This document shows, piece after piece, positions 25,595 through 35,400 of a stretch of DNA of 64,000 bases. A model generated the notes under the pieces. It was not told the origin of the DNA. It ran no database searches and saw nothing but the letters and a program-made list of their open reading frames with translations. The DNA comes from Aerophototrophica crusticola (GTDB lineage Bacteria; Pseudomonadota; Alphaproteobacteria; Azospirillales; Azospirillaceae). Position 1 is the first letter of the stretch. Every line of letters starts with the position of its first letter. The translations under genes and the position numbers were made by a program. The DNA is taken from NCBI GenBank assembly GCA_001939945.1, contig MOEB01000005.1:1-64000 (forward strand). Direction: 5' to 3'.

Positions 25595-26410
25595 TCACCG
25601 CGTCATCAGGAACGCCAGGATGGCGGCGGTGGCGCTGACGTTCAGGCTCTGCACCTTGCCGCTGCCGGGGATCATGACCACCTCGGCGCAGGCGGCGCGG
25701 GTGGCTTCCTGCATGCCGTGTTCCTCGTTGCCCAGGATGACGGCCACCGGCTTGCCGCCCGCGGCGGACAGCCCGTCCAGCGGCTTGTGCCGGCCCAGGG
25801 CCGTGCCGACGGTGCGGTAGAGGGGGCCCAGGGCCCGCACCGCGTCGGGGAAGCGGTTGGCGCCGTACAGGTCCACATGCTCGAACCCGCCCTCCGCCAC
25901 CCGGTAGGCGGATTCGGACACCAGCGCCTGGGCCGGGTGGTCGGACAGGACCACGCGCCGGATGCCGAAAAAGGCGGCGGTGCGGATGATGGCGCCCAGA
26001 TTGTTGGGGTTGCTTACCCCGTCCAGCAGCAGCAGCGGGTCCCCTTCCCGCGCCCATTGCTCCGCCTGGTCCAGCGTGAAGACATGGATGGGCCGCGGTT
26101 GGGCGACGGCGACGACGCCGCCGTGGAGCTTGGTGCCCGCCACCTTCTCCAGCTCCTCCTCCCCCACCATGCGGTAGGGGCGGCGCAAGGTCGCCATCTC
26201 CTTGGCGAAGGGGCCCACCTGCTGGCGCAGCCGCTCCTCATAGAACAGCCGCTCCACCCGGCCGGGGTCGGTCTGGAACAGGGCCCGGACGGAGGCGAAG
26301 CCCGCCACGCGGAAGGGCTTCACCCGGGGCGCGCGATTGCCGCCCGGCGGGGGCAGCGGCCCGCCCAGGGACAGGGTGCCGGGGCGGCTAGGGATGTCGT
26401 CGTCGGTCAT
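25595..26410 (-). CDS. TrmH/SpoU family RNA methyltransferase
   Basis: 271 residues. The knotted SpoU domain occupies about 115-271, with motif 1 NPNNLGAIIRTAAFFG, motif 2 VAVILGNEEHGM and motif 3 IPGSGKVQSLNVSATAAI. The region before it resembles the substrate-binding domain of rRNA 2'-O-methyltransferases such as RlmB. It uses S-adenosylmethionine. The start at 26410 is chosen because the frame upstream is low complexity. It is likely cotranscribed with the pseudouridine synthase 9 bases downstream. Confidence 0.87.
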   Translation of the reverse strand: MTDDDIPSRPGTLSLGGPLPPPGGNRAPRVKPFRVAGFASVRALFQTDPGRVERLFYEERLRQQVGPFAKEMATLRRPYRMVGEEELEKVAGTKLHGGVVAVAQPRPIHVFTLDQAEQWAREGDPLLLLDGVSNPNNLGAIIRTAAFFGIRRVVLSDHPAQALVSESAYRVAEGGFEHVDLYGANRFPDAVRALGPLYRTVGTALGRHKPLDGLSAAGGKPVAVILGNEEHGMQEATRAACAEVVMIPGSGKVQSLNVSATAAILAFLMTR

Positions 26411-26568
26411 GGCAGGGCGGCCGGGGGTTCGCGGGCGGGTAAGGGTTAGGCTTTCGTCCCCGGCAACAGAAAATGCAAGGCCCATCGTACCGCGGATTAC
26501 CCCGTCAGCCGCGCGTCGCGATCGATCATTACCGTTCTGTGACATCGCACCCGCAGACATTGCAGGTC

Positions 26569-27228
26569 ATGCTGGCGACCATGCCTACCGACCTGTCCCT
26601 CCCCGCCGCCACGATCCCTCCCCACCACCGGACCGCCCCCTGGCTTTACGCCGTGGGGGTGGCGGCACCGCTTGCGGCGGTGGCCGTCGTGACCCTGCTG
26701 GGGGCGGACCCGAAATGGACCCTGCGAGACCCGGCCGGGGCGGGCGGGCTGCCGCCCTATGCCGGCTTCTTTTCCAACCTGGGCGTGCTGGCCTGGTGGG
26801 CGGCGGCGGTGGCCTGCGTCCTGGCCGCCCTGGTCGTGAGGTGGGGACAGAACCGGCGCGACAGCTTGGCCGACGCCGCCGCCGCGGGCGGGGGGCTGTC
26901 GGCCGTGCTGGCGCTGGACGACCTGCTGCTGGTGCATGAGGCGCTGCTGCCGCTCTATGTCGGGCTGGATGAGCGCTGGGCGCTGGCGGCGTACGGTACC
27001 GGGGCGCTGGCCTATCTCTGGCGCTTCCGGGCCGTGCACCTGCGGATGGAGACGGGGCTGATGGCCGCGTCCATCGCCCTGCTGGCCGCCAGCTTGGTCG
27101 TGGACCTGATGGAGCTGGACGGCGCCAAGGCCCTGCTGCTGGAGGACGGGGCCAAGTTCGGCGGCATCTGCGCCTGGGCCCTTTACCATCTCCGCCTCGC
27201 CTGGACGCTGCTGGCGGGGCGGGCATAG
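26569..27228 (+). CDS. Multi-pass membrane protein of unknown function
   Basis: 219 residues with about six hydrophobic helices, beginning LYAVGVAAPLAAVAVVTLL and ending near GGICAWALYHLRLAWTLL. A conserved-looking acidic/His motif, LDDLLLVHEALLPL, lies in the middle and could bind a metal, though this is speculation. The start may be 26569 (AGGT before it) or ATG 26581. It is divergent from the methyltransferase gene and convergent with the RND pump gene. No family could be named. Confidence 0.65.
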   Translation: MLATMPTDLSLPAATIPPHHRTAPWLYAVGVAAPLAAVAVVTLLGADPKWTLRDPAGAGGLPPYAGFFSNLGVLAWWAAAVACVLAALVVRWGQNRRDSLADAAAAGGGLSAVLALDDLLLVHEALLPLYVGLDERWALAAYGTGALAYLWRFRAVHLRMETGLMAASIALLAASLVVDLMELDGAKALLLEDGAKFGGICAWALYHLRLAWTLLAGRA

Positions 27229-27259
27229 AGGGGGTTTACGCTTGTCGGGAACCCCCTGT

Positions 27260-27334
27260 GGCGGCGACCGCCGCCGCGCGGGCCCGTGCCCGCGTGAGCC
27301 AAGCCGCGGATGCGGCGCCGGCAATTGAGGGACA
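27260..27334 (+). repeat. Multi-hairpin intergenic element, copy 2
   Basis: GGCGGC-GACC-GCCGCC (27260-27275), CGCGGGC-CCGT-GCCCGCG (27277-27294), linker TGAGCCAA, and GCCGC-GGAT-GCGGC (27303-27316), then a tail with TTGAGGGACACGAAA. Relative to the copy at 7155 all three loops and the linker core are the same, and stems 1 and 3 differ by paired changes. The fourth hairpin is lacking. It lies between convergent genes, 32 bases after the membrane protein stop. Confidence 0.7.
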
Positions 27335-27335
27335 C

Positions 27336-27373
27336 GAAAAAAGGAAGGGCCGCCGGGTTGTCCCCGGCGGCCC
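27336..27373 (-). terminator. Intrinsic terminator of the RND efflux operon
   Basis: Stem GGGCCGCCGGG (27347-27357) with CCCGGCGGCCC (27363-27373), loop of five. On the minus strand it is followed by TTCCTTTTTTCG. It lies 23 bases past the RND permease stop. Confidence 0.85.
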
Positions 27374-27396
27374 CCGCCCTGTCACCCCCTCGCCCC

Positions 27397-30300
27397 TCAG
27401 TCATCCCCGCCATGGGCAGGCCTGGGCGCGTCCGGGTCCCGGGCCAGCCAGCGGCCACCCCGCTTCATCCGCAGCCACAGCCAGCCAAGGCCATGCTTGG
27501 CATCCTCCACCGCCAGCAGCATGGCCGGCATCAGCAGCAGGACCAGCACGGTGGCGGTGCCGATGCCGAAGACGAAGGTGATGGCCATGGGCACCAGGAA
27601 CTGGGCCTGCAGCTCCGTCTCCAGCATCAGCGGCAGCAGGCCGAAGATGGTGGTCAGGCTGGTCAGCGCCACCTGCCGCAGCCGCTCCGCCGCCCCGTGG
27701 ACGACCGCATAGTGGGGCGGCTGGCCCGCGGCGGTGCGCTCGTCGATGCTGGTCACCACCTGGATGCTGTCGTTCACCAGGATGCCGGACATGCCCATGA
27801 TGCTGATGTAGGACATCATCGTCATGTCGGCGCCCATGAACCAGTGGCCGAAGATTGCCCCGCCGACGCTGAAGGGGATGACCGCCATGACCGCCACGGG
27901 CCGGGCGAAGCTGCCCATGATCCAGGCCAGCACCAGGTAGATCGCCGCCAGCGCCACCAGCACGCCGGCCATGAAGTCGGCCCAGAACTCGGCCTCCTGC
28001 TGGCTGCCGTCGCTCATGTTCCGGCTGACGCCGTACTTCTCCATGATCTTCGGCAGGTGCTCCTTCTCCACCTCCTCCCGGATCTTGCCGGGGTTGGAGA
28101 CGTGGGGGTCCACCTCGGCGAAGACGCTCAGCACCCGCTTGCCGTCGCTGCGCAGGATGCGGGCCAGGCCCGGGCGCTCATGCAGCTCCACCACCTCGCC
28201 CAGCAGCACCTCCTCCCCGGCGGGGCTGCGCAGGCGGAACTGGCGCAGGCCCTCCTCGGTCTGGTCGCTTTCCGGGAGGCGGACGCGGATGGTGACCTCC
28301 TCGTCGCCCCTGGCGAAGCGCTTGGCGACGGCGCCGTCCAGGGCGTCTCGGAGCTGCCGGCCCACCAGCTCCGTGGTGAAGCCCAGGGCCTCGCCGCGGG
28401 GGGTGACCTTCAGCACCAGCTCCGGCTTGCCGGTGGGCAGGTTGTCCCGGATGCCGCTGACGCCGCCATAGGTGGCCAGCACCGCCTTCAGCTCCTCAGA
28501 CGCCTTCTTCAGCACGTAGGGGTCGTCATGCACCAGGCGCCAGCCCACGCCGGACCCGCCGAAGCCCACCCGCTCCTCGCTGAAGATGATCTGGTCGATG
28601 CCGGGCAGCAGCTTCGTCTCCGCCTCCCACTGCTTCATGATGTCGGGCAGGCGGTGGTCGCGGGCGTCCGCGGCGATCAGCTCCGTGTTCATGGAGCCGA
28701 CATAGTCGCCCACCTGCTCTGGCAGGCTGTCGCCCGTGGTGGCGCCCAGGCGGCCGAAGACCATGTGGATCATCTCGCCGCGCTGGTAGCCCAGCTTCTG
28801 CTCCACCCGGTACAGGGCGGCCTCCGCCTCGTCCAACTGCTGGGCCACCGTCTCCTTCGGCGTGCCGGGGCTGAACAGCACGTTCAGGTTCATCCACTGC
28901 CCCTCGGGCGTGGGGGAGAAGGTGAAGTGCACCCGCCCGCCCATCATCAGGCCCACCGCCACCATCATCACGGCGATGGCCGCGGCGATGGTGGAATAGC
29001 GGTTGTCCGTGGCCCACTGGATTGCCCGGGTGAAGGGGCCGTCGCGGAAGGTATGGAAATGGTGCTCGAACCAGAGCCGGGCCTTGGAGGACTTGCCGTT
29101 GTCCTTCTCCAGCCCGTGCTTCAGGTGGGCGGGCAGGATCAGGAAGCAGCCGAACAGGCTGGCCAGGATGACCGCGATGGCCACCATGGGCAGGGGCTCC
29201 ACGAAGTCGCCCGTGGTGCCGCGCATCATCAGCATCGGGCCGAAGGCCGCCACCGTGGTCACGGCGGCCGCGGTGACCGGCCAGAACATGCGGCGGGCGG
29301 CGTATTCCACCGACCGGTTCGGGTCCCAGCCCCGCTCATGGTAGGTCTGCGCCTGTTCCGCCACGACGATGGCATCGTCGCAGATGATGCCCACCATCAT
29401 GATCAGGGCGAACAGGCTCATCATGTTGATGCTCTGGTCCAGCACCAGCATGATGGCGAAGGTCACGGCCAAGCTGGTCAGCACGTCCACCGTGATCCAG
29501 GCGGTGATCCAGGGCCGCAGGAAGACGTAGAGGACGGCCACCACCAGCAGCATGCCCCACACCGCATTGTCCACCAGCATGGCGATGCGGTCCTGCAGGG
29601 CGTCGGAGTTGCGGTCGAACACCTCCACCGTCACGCCGGGCGGGAGCGGGGGCTTCAGCCCGGCCAGGTACTGGTCCACCACGCCGGTGATGGCGATCAG
29701 GTCGCCGTTCTTGGCCTTCTGCAGGCTGAGCTTGATGGACGGGTTGCCGCCGCGGCGGCCGCTGACGGAGCCTTCCTCATAGGTCTCGTGGACCTTGGCC
29801 ACCTCGCCCAGCATCAGGCGGCGGCCCTGGTCGTCCGTGCGCAGGGTCAGGCCGGCGACGCCCGCCGCCTCCCGCTCCTCGCCCAGGGAGCGCACCTGCT
29901 TCTCGATGCCGCCGGTCAGGCTGCCGGAGGGCACGTCGCTGCTGGCCTGGCCCACCCGCCGGGCCACGTCGCCCAGGGTCATGTCCAGCCGCTCCATCTC
30001 CGCGGCGGGGATCTCCACCCAGATCTCCACGTCGCGCATGCCCAGCATGTCCACCCGGTCCACGCCGCGGTCCATCAGCTGGTCGCGGATGCGCTTGGCA
30101 TGGGCGCGCAGGGCCGGTTCTGGCAGGGGGCCGGAGATGACCAGCTCCATGATCTCGTCATAGATCTCCAGCCGGCGGACGATGGGCTCCTCCGAGCCCT
30201 GCGGCAGGGTGGTGATGCCGGCGATGGCGCTCTCCACCTCCGACAGGGCCTTGGACATGTCGGTGCCGTTCTTGAAATTGATGAACAGCTCGCCGATACC

Positions 30301-30567
30301 CTCGCGGGAGCGGCCGGTCACGTCGTCGATGCCGTCCAGGAAGCGCACCTCGCGTTCCAGCGCCTCGACGATGCTGCGGTCCACGTCGTCGGCGCTGGCG
30401 CCGGGCCAGGGCACCACCACGTTGATGGCGGGCACCTCGAAGTCCGGGTCGATCTGCCGGTCCAGGGTCAGCACCGCATAGGCGCCGGACAGGATCATCA
30501 GCAGCATCAGGATGTTCGCCGCCACCTTGTGGCGGACGAAGGTACGGATCAGGCCGCCGGGGTTCAT
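27397..30567 (-). CDS. RND family efflux transporter permease
   Basis: 1056 residues with the AcrB-like layout: one N-terminal helix (ILMLLMILSGAYAVL), a large periplasmic loop, helices 2-6, a second loop and helices 8-12. The proton-relay Asp pair D397-D398 is present in TM4 (GIICDDAIVV). In TM10 the position held by the relay Lys in AcrB reads GMSGILVNDSIQVV without Lys, as in a divergent HAE subgroup. The start overlaps the upstream membrane fusion gene by 4 bases (ATGA). No outer membrane channel gene is adjacent, so it presumably uses one from elsewhere. Substrate unknown. Confidence 0.92.
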   Translation of the reverse strand: MNPGGLIRTFVRHKVAANILMLLMILSGAYAVLTLDRQIDPDFEVPAINVVVPWPGASADDVDRSIVEALEREVRFLDGIDDVTGRSREGIGELFINFKNGTDMSKALSEVESAIAGITTLPQGSEEPIVRRLEIYDEIMELVISGPLPEPALRAHAKRIRDQLMDRGVDRVDMLGMRDVEIWVEIPAAEMERLDMTLGDVARRVGQASSDVPSGSLTGGIEKQVRSLGEEREAAGVAGLTLRTDDQGRRLMLGEVAKVHETYEEGSVSGRRGGNPSIKLSLQKAKNGDLIAITGVVDQYLAGLKPPLPPGVTVEVFDRNSDALQDRIAMLVDNAVWGMLLVVAVLYVFLRPWITAWITVDVLTSLAVTFAIMLVLDQSINMMSLFALIMMVGIICDDAIVVAEQAQTYHERGWDPNRSVEYAARRMFWPVTAAAVTTVAAFGPMLMMRGTTGDFVEPLPMVAIAVILASLFGCFLILPAHLKHGLEKDNGKSSKARLWFEHHFHTFRDGPFTRAIQWATDNRYSTIAAAIAVMMVAVGLMMGGRVHFTFSPTPEGQWMNLNVLFSPGTPKETVAQQLDEAEAALYRVEQKLGYQRGEMIHMVFGRLGATTGDSLPEQVGDYVGSMNTELIAADARDHRLPDIMKQWEAETKLLPGIDQIIFSEERVGFGGSGVGWRLVHDDPYVLKKASEELKAVLATYGGVSGIRDNLPTGKPELVLKVTPRGEALGFTTELVGRQLRDALDGAVAKRFARGDEEVTIRVRLPESDQTEEGLRQFRLRSPAGEEVLLGEVVELHERPGLARILRSDGKRVLSVFAEVDPHVSNPGKIREEVEKEHLPKIMEKYGVSRNMSDGSQQEAEFWADFMAGVLVALAAIYLVLAWIMGSFARPVAVMAVIPFSVGGAIFGHWFMGADMTMMSYISIMGMSGILVNDSIQVVTSIDERTAAGQPPHYAVVHGAAERLRQVALTSLTTIFGLLPLMLETELQAQFLVPMAITFVFGIGTATVLVLLLMPAMLLAVEDAKHGLGWLWLRMKRGGRWLARDPDAPRPAHGGDD

Positions 30568-32039
30568 TGCCCGCCCTCCTGCTTCTTCGCCTCGGCCGCG
30601 GCCTCGGCGGCGTCCTTGGCCGCCTCGGCGGGGGTGCGGATGCCCACCTTGACCCCGCCCGCGATCTCCTGGAAGCGGGTGGTGACCACCCGGTCACCCT
30701 GGTTGACGCCGCTGGCCACGAAGACGCTGTCGGCGGTGCGGGCGGCGACGGCGACCTTGCGGGCCTCCAGCCGGTCCTCCGCCCCCACCACATAGACCGT
30801 GCCGTCCCCGTGCAGGGCCGTGGCCGGCAGGTGGACCACCTCGGCATAGCGCCGGTCGGGGATGACCACCTGGACGAAGGCGCCGGGGCGCAGGGGCTGC
30901 TCGGTGAAGTTGCCCTCCAGCCGGACGAAGACGCCGACGCCGCCGGTGGCGCTGCTGATCCGGTCGGCCACCCGGTCCACCCGGGCGGGATAGGTGATGC
31001 GGGCGCTGCCCATGTCCCAGACCACCTGAGCCTCGCGGCCCACAATGCCCTGGCCGTCCTGCACCAGGCGGCCATAGGCGTCGGTGGGCAGGTTGACCTC
31101 CGCCTCCAACCCCTCCGCCCCGGACAGCACCGCCACCCGGTCGGCGGGGGACAGGCGCATGCCGGCCTCGGCGTTGACGCTGCCGACGAAGCCGTCGAAC
31201 GGCGCCACCAGCCGGGTGCGGGCCAGGTCCGTCTCCGCCTTCACCAGTTGGGCGCGCAGCCGTTCCAGCGTGGCCTGCTGCTGCTGCACCCTTGCGTCGG
31301 CCGCCTGGGTGGCGTTCTGGGCGGCGGCGAAGGCTTGGCGCTCCTGGGCCAGGGCCACCTGGGCCTGTTCCAGCCGCGGGGCGGCCACGGTGCCCTTCTC
31401 GAACAGGGACTGGGTGCGGGTCAGGTCCCGCTCCCGCACGTCGAGCTGCTGGCGGGCGAAGGCCTGCTTCGACCGCTCCGCCTCCGCCGTGGCGCGCAGC
31501 TCGGCCAGGCGGGCCTCCGCCTCCTGCACCTCGGCCCGGGTTTCCCGCAGGCCCAGCTCATAATCCAGCGGTTCCACCTGCAGCAGGGTCTCCCCCGCGC
31601 GGATGACGCCGCCGTTGCGCAGGGCCGGGGACACGCTTTCCACCGTGCCGGCCACCAGGGCCCGCAGTTCCACCGTGCGGCCGGCCACCAGGGTGCCCGA
31701 CAGGCGGATGTCCGGCTGGTGGGTGGCCCGGGCGGCGGTGACCGCGTCCACGGTCCAGACCCGCTCCGGCTTGGCTTCCCGCGCCACCTCCGGCGCGGTG
31801 CCCACCAGGATGGCCAGGCCGGCCACGCCCGCCAGCAGGATCCCCAGCGCGGTCAGGCCGCGGCGGTAGCGCCGGGCCTTCTGCACGAACCAGGCCCGGT
31901 TGGGCCGCGGCAGCGCCCCCCGCCAGCCCGGGGCGCGGGCCTCCGCCTGTCCAGGTATCGCCAGGCGCAACGCCTCCGCCGTGATGTCCGGCCCGACCGG
32001 CACCGGCTCGCGGCGGTAGGACGCATCGATGGAATCCAT
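30564..32039 (-). CDS. RND efflux periplasmic adaptor (membrane fusion protein)
   Basis: 491 residues from the ATG at 32039, with GGGAAGGGGGAAG upstream. About 55 cytoplasmic residues precede one membrane helix (LTALGILLAGVAGLAILVG). Then come the lipoyl-like half (VAGTVESVSPALRNGGVIRAGETLL), a long coiled coil (about 150-265, rich in Glu/Arg/Gln) and the second lipoyl half ending LVAPFDGFVGSVNAEAG, a beta-barrel and an Ala/Lys-rich tail. It links the inner-membrane pump to an outer-membrane channel. The long N-terminal cytoplasmic extension is more than most adaptors have. It is the first gene of the pair with the permease. Confidence 0.88.
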   Translation of the reverse strand: MDSIDASYRREPVPVGPDITAEALRLAIPGQAEARAPGWRGALPRPNRAWFVQKARRYRRGLTALGILLAGVAGLAILVGTAPEVAREAKPERVWTVDAVTAARATHQPDIRLSGTLVAGRTVELRALVAGTVESVSPALRNGGVIRAGETLLQVEPLDYELGLRETRAEVQEAEARLAELRATAEAERSKQAFARQQLDVRERDLTRTQSLFEKGTVAAPRLEQAQVALAQERQAFAAAQNATQAADARVQQQQATLERLRAQLVKAETDLARTRLVAPFDGFVGSVNAEAGMRLSPADRVAVLSGAEGLEAEVNLPTDAYGRLVQDGQGIVGREAQVVWDMGSARITYPARVDRVADRISSATGGVGVFVRLEGNFTEQPLRPGAFVQVVIPDRRYAEVVHLPATALHGDGTVYVVGAEDRLEARKVAVAARTADSVFVASGVNQGDRVVTTRFQEIAGGVKVGIRTPAEAAKDAAEAAAEAKKQEGGQ

Positions 32040-32320
32040 GGAAACTTCCCCCTTCCCATACGTCACCGGCGGTTCCGCCTGCCCTGGCCCCGGGCCCCCG
32101 CCCGGACGACCGGGCCGGACGGCCCGCCTTCCCTCGTCTGCCCCGGGCTTTAGCAGCCGCCGTGCCAACTGGGGGCGGGATGCCGGGAACCGCGGGATCG
32201 CTGGATTTGGGTCCTGGGGGATGACAGGGGCGTGTGGGGACGATGGCGACTTCGTGGCGGCCTTGTCCACCCAGCGGTGGGATCGGCTACTCGCACCTTC
32301 GGTGAATTGGTCCCCCCGCG

Positions 32321-32356
32321 CAAAAGGAAAGGGGCCGCGGCAAGCGCCGCGGCCCC
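32321..32356 (-). terminator. Intrinsic terminator of the autotransporter gene
   Basis: Perfect 10-bp stem GGGGCCGCGG (32331-32340) / CCGCGGCCCC (32347-32356), loop CAAGCG, followed on the minus strand by TTTCCTTTTG. It lies 95 bases past the autotransporter stop. Confidence 0.8.
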
Positions 32357-32450
32357 TGGGAAGGAGGATGGACGGGACCGGCTACCCTTGTGCCCGTGGC
32401 CGCCGACCATGACTGGTCGACGGCCCCTCGGGCGCCGGCCGCCCCCGGAC

Positions 32451-35400
32451 TTAGAAGCGGATGCGGACGGAGCCCATGTAGGCCTTGGTGTCCAGGTCGG
32501 ACCGGTCCGTGGTGGCCTCGTAGCTGAGGGACACCTCGGTGGTGGGGTTGACCTTCACGGTCAGGCCGCCGCCCACCTCGAACCAGCTCTTGTCGCGCTT
32601 CGGCACCGGGCCACCCACCACGGGCACGCCGTTGCCGTTGACGAAGGTGGCGTTGGACACCGCCTCGCCGCCGGTCCGGCTTTCGGAGGCGCGGAACAGC
32701 GTCAGCTTCGGGATCACCGAGCTCTGCTCGCCCAGCTTGAACTCGCCGTAGAAGGTCGAGCCCATGCGGAGCTGGGCGGACTGCACCATGCGGCTGCCGA
32801 TCCGCAGGGCGGCGGCGCCACCCGTCTCGTCGTAGCCGTCATAGTCCACGCTGGCATAGTCGTACCGCAGCTCCGGCACCACGCCGAAGGAGCCGGCCTT
32901 CAGGTCGTAGCCCACGCCCAGGCCGGCGCTGAACAGCTTGCCGTCCGTCTCGCCCTCCAGGGTGAAGCCCAGGACCCGGCGGGTCGTGTCGGTGTCGACG
33001 TTGCCGACACTGCCGTAGCCGTCCACGAAGAAGCCGTTGTTGCTGAAGCTGGCATACAGCGAGGCGGCGTAGGTCTTGACGTCCGACTCCGCCACGTTGC
33101 CGGCCACGTCGCTGTCGCCCCACGCATAGGACAGGGCGGCGCCGACCAGGATGTTGTCGTTCAACATCTTGTCCAGGCCGACCGTGGCGAGGGTGTTCTG
33201 CAGGTCGCCGTCCAGGCCGGTGGGGGAGGTGGTGTCACCGTCCAGCCGGCGGACGTTCAGGAACAGGCCGTAGCCCGGCTTCAGGTCCGCGACCTTCTCG
33301 GCCGTGTCCTGGGCGATCTGGGTCTCAACCGGGTTCATGGCCAGCAGTTGCGACGGGCCGTTGCCGGAGAAGAGCGACGGGGCGAGGCCGGCCATGGTCA
33401 CGCCCTGGCCGCCGGCGCGGGCAGTGGCCATGCGGTCGGCGATGGCCGAGGACATGAACCCGACCTGGGCCTGGCTGACCTTGCGGGCCAGGTAGGCATC
33501 GTCCGGGTTCAGCCGGTCCAGCGCCTCACGCGCCTGGGCGGCGGGCAGCGGGTCCAGCGAGTCGTACAACGGCTTCAGGGCCGTGTAGTTGGCCGCGCGG
33601 CCCGCATCCAGGGCACCGGCGAAGCTGCGCTGCGCCGTGCTGTTCAGCGCCACAGCGGTGCTGAACGGCCGGGCGTCGATGCGCAGGGTCACCTGGTTGT
33701 TGGCCGTGGTGAACACAGGCACCAGCACGCCGGGCAGGTTGCTGGCAACGCCGCCGAAGTTGCCGGTCACCGTCGTGCCGCTGGCCACCACCCAGGAGGT
33801 GTTCCAGGCGGGGACATAGCTGCCCACAGCGTTGACCATGCCCATGCCGCCCAGGGTCAAGGCGCCGGTGACGTTGACCCGGTCGGCCGAGGTGGCGGAC
33901 ACGATGTCGATCCCAAGCGCGCCGGTCCCACTGATGGTCACCGGGCCGGTGATGGCCAGGGTGCCCGCCGCGTCGGTCACGCCGCCGCTGATCACGCCGC
34001 CGCTGTTGCGGATGCCGCCGGTCGCCAGCACCGTGCCGGTGCCCTGCAGCCGGCCACCCAGCATATCCAGGGCCCGGGGCGCGAAGGTGCCGCTGACATT
34101 CAGCGTGCCGGCGTCGAGGTAGGAGCCCAGTTCCGTGTTCAGGCGGGCACCGGACGCGATGTTCAGCGTGGTGGTGGCGCCGGACAGGTTCAGCCGGTCG
34201 ATGGTGACGGTGTTGTTCGTGAACACGTTGTTCGCGGACAGGTTCACCGTCTGGCCCGCCCGGTTCAGCGTCACCTCGAAGTAGCGCGCCGAGTTGAACA
34301 CGCCGGAGGCGCCGTTCTGGTTGTTCGGGCGGAAGTTCCCCACCGTGCCGGGGCCCGACGCGGGCTCGGAACCTGCCGGCTTCGTCCAGGCGGCCGTGGG
34401 CTCGCTGGCGGGGGGCAGGGCGGCGGTGGCGATCTTGTCGACCAGGTCGGTGCCGGTGGCGATCTTGTCGACCAGCGTGTCGCCGATGGCGACCTTTTCG
34501 GCCATGTCGTCGGCGGACAGCAGGCCCGGCAGGGCGGTGGTGTCACCCGCCGGCCCGGCGGTCGGGCCCGTGCAGTCGCCGAAGAAGGCGCAGAGCGGCA
34601 GCGGGTTCGGGTTGGGGTTGACCTTGCCGACGTTGGTGGCGGCCGTGGACACGCCCAGGGCGGGCGTGGTGGGCAGGCCGTTCACCAGCTGGCCGTTCTG
34701 CAGGATGAAATAGTTCGGGTCCATGTCCTGGCGCCAGGCGCTGGCGTCGGACCATTCCACCGTGGCGGCGGTGCTGGCCACCGAGACGTACTTGTACGGG
34801 TTGTTGGCGACGATGAAGTCCCAGAACAGGAACAGCGGGTTGTAGCCCGCCAGCGTGCCGTAGTTGGCCTGGGGCGGCGCGACGAAGAACGGGTCGGTGT
34901 TCTGGCCGAAGAAGAAGCGGGTGCCCTGGGACAACACGCCGATGGAGACGTCGCGGCCATAGGCGTTGGTCACCAGCGGCGAGCCGCTGTCGCCGGGGGC
35001 GGTGGACGCCTCGAGCGCGGTGGGCGCGTCGTCGATCGCGTTGAAGTCGAACGGGTAACCCGGGCTCCGCGTCCCGCGCAGCGGGTCGTCGAAATCCACC
35101 CAGTACATGTCCTGGTAGGAGTCGCCGGGCGGGTCGAACAGGTCGGCGATCAGCGTGGGGCCGTACACGCCCAGGGTCACGTCCCGGTCGGAGCCCAGGA
35201 AGCCCATGATGTTGGTGCCCAGGCGGCGGCGGAAATCGCTCTGCCGGGCGCCGGTCAGGCCGTTGCCGCTCTGGCCGTAGCCGCCCAGCACCACCGGCAC
35301 GGGACCGGTGACCGGGGAGAAGAGCAGGCCGATGGTGTTGGCGTTGTTCCGGCCCAGGTCGGTGGCGGTGCCGAAGGCCGCCATGGCGATGTCCGCCGAC

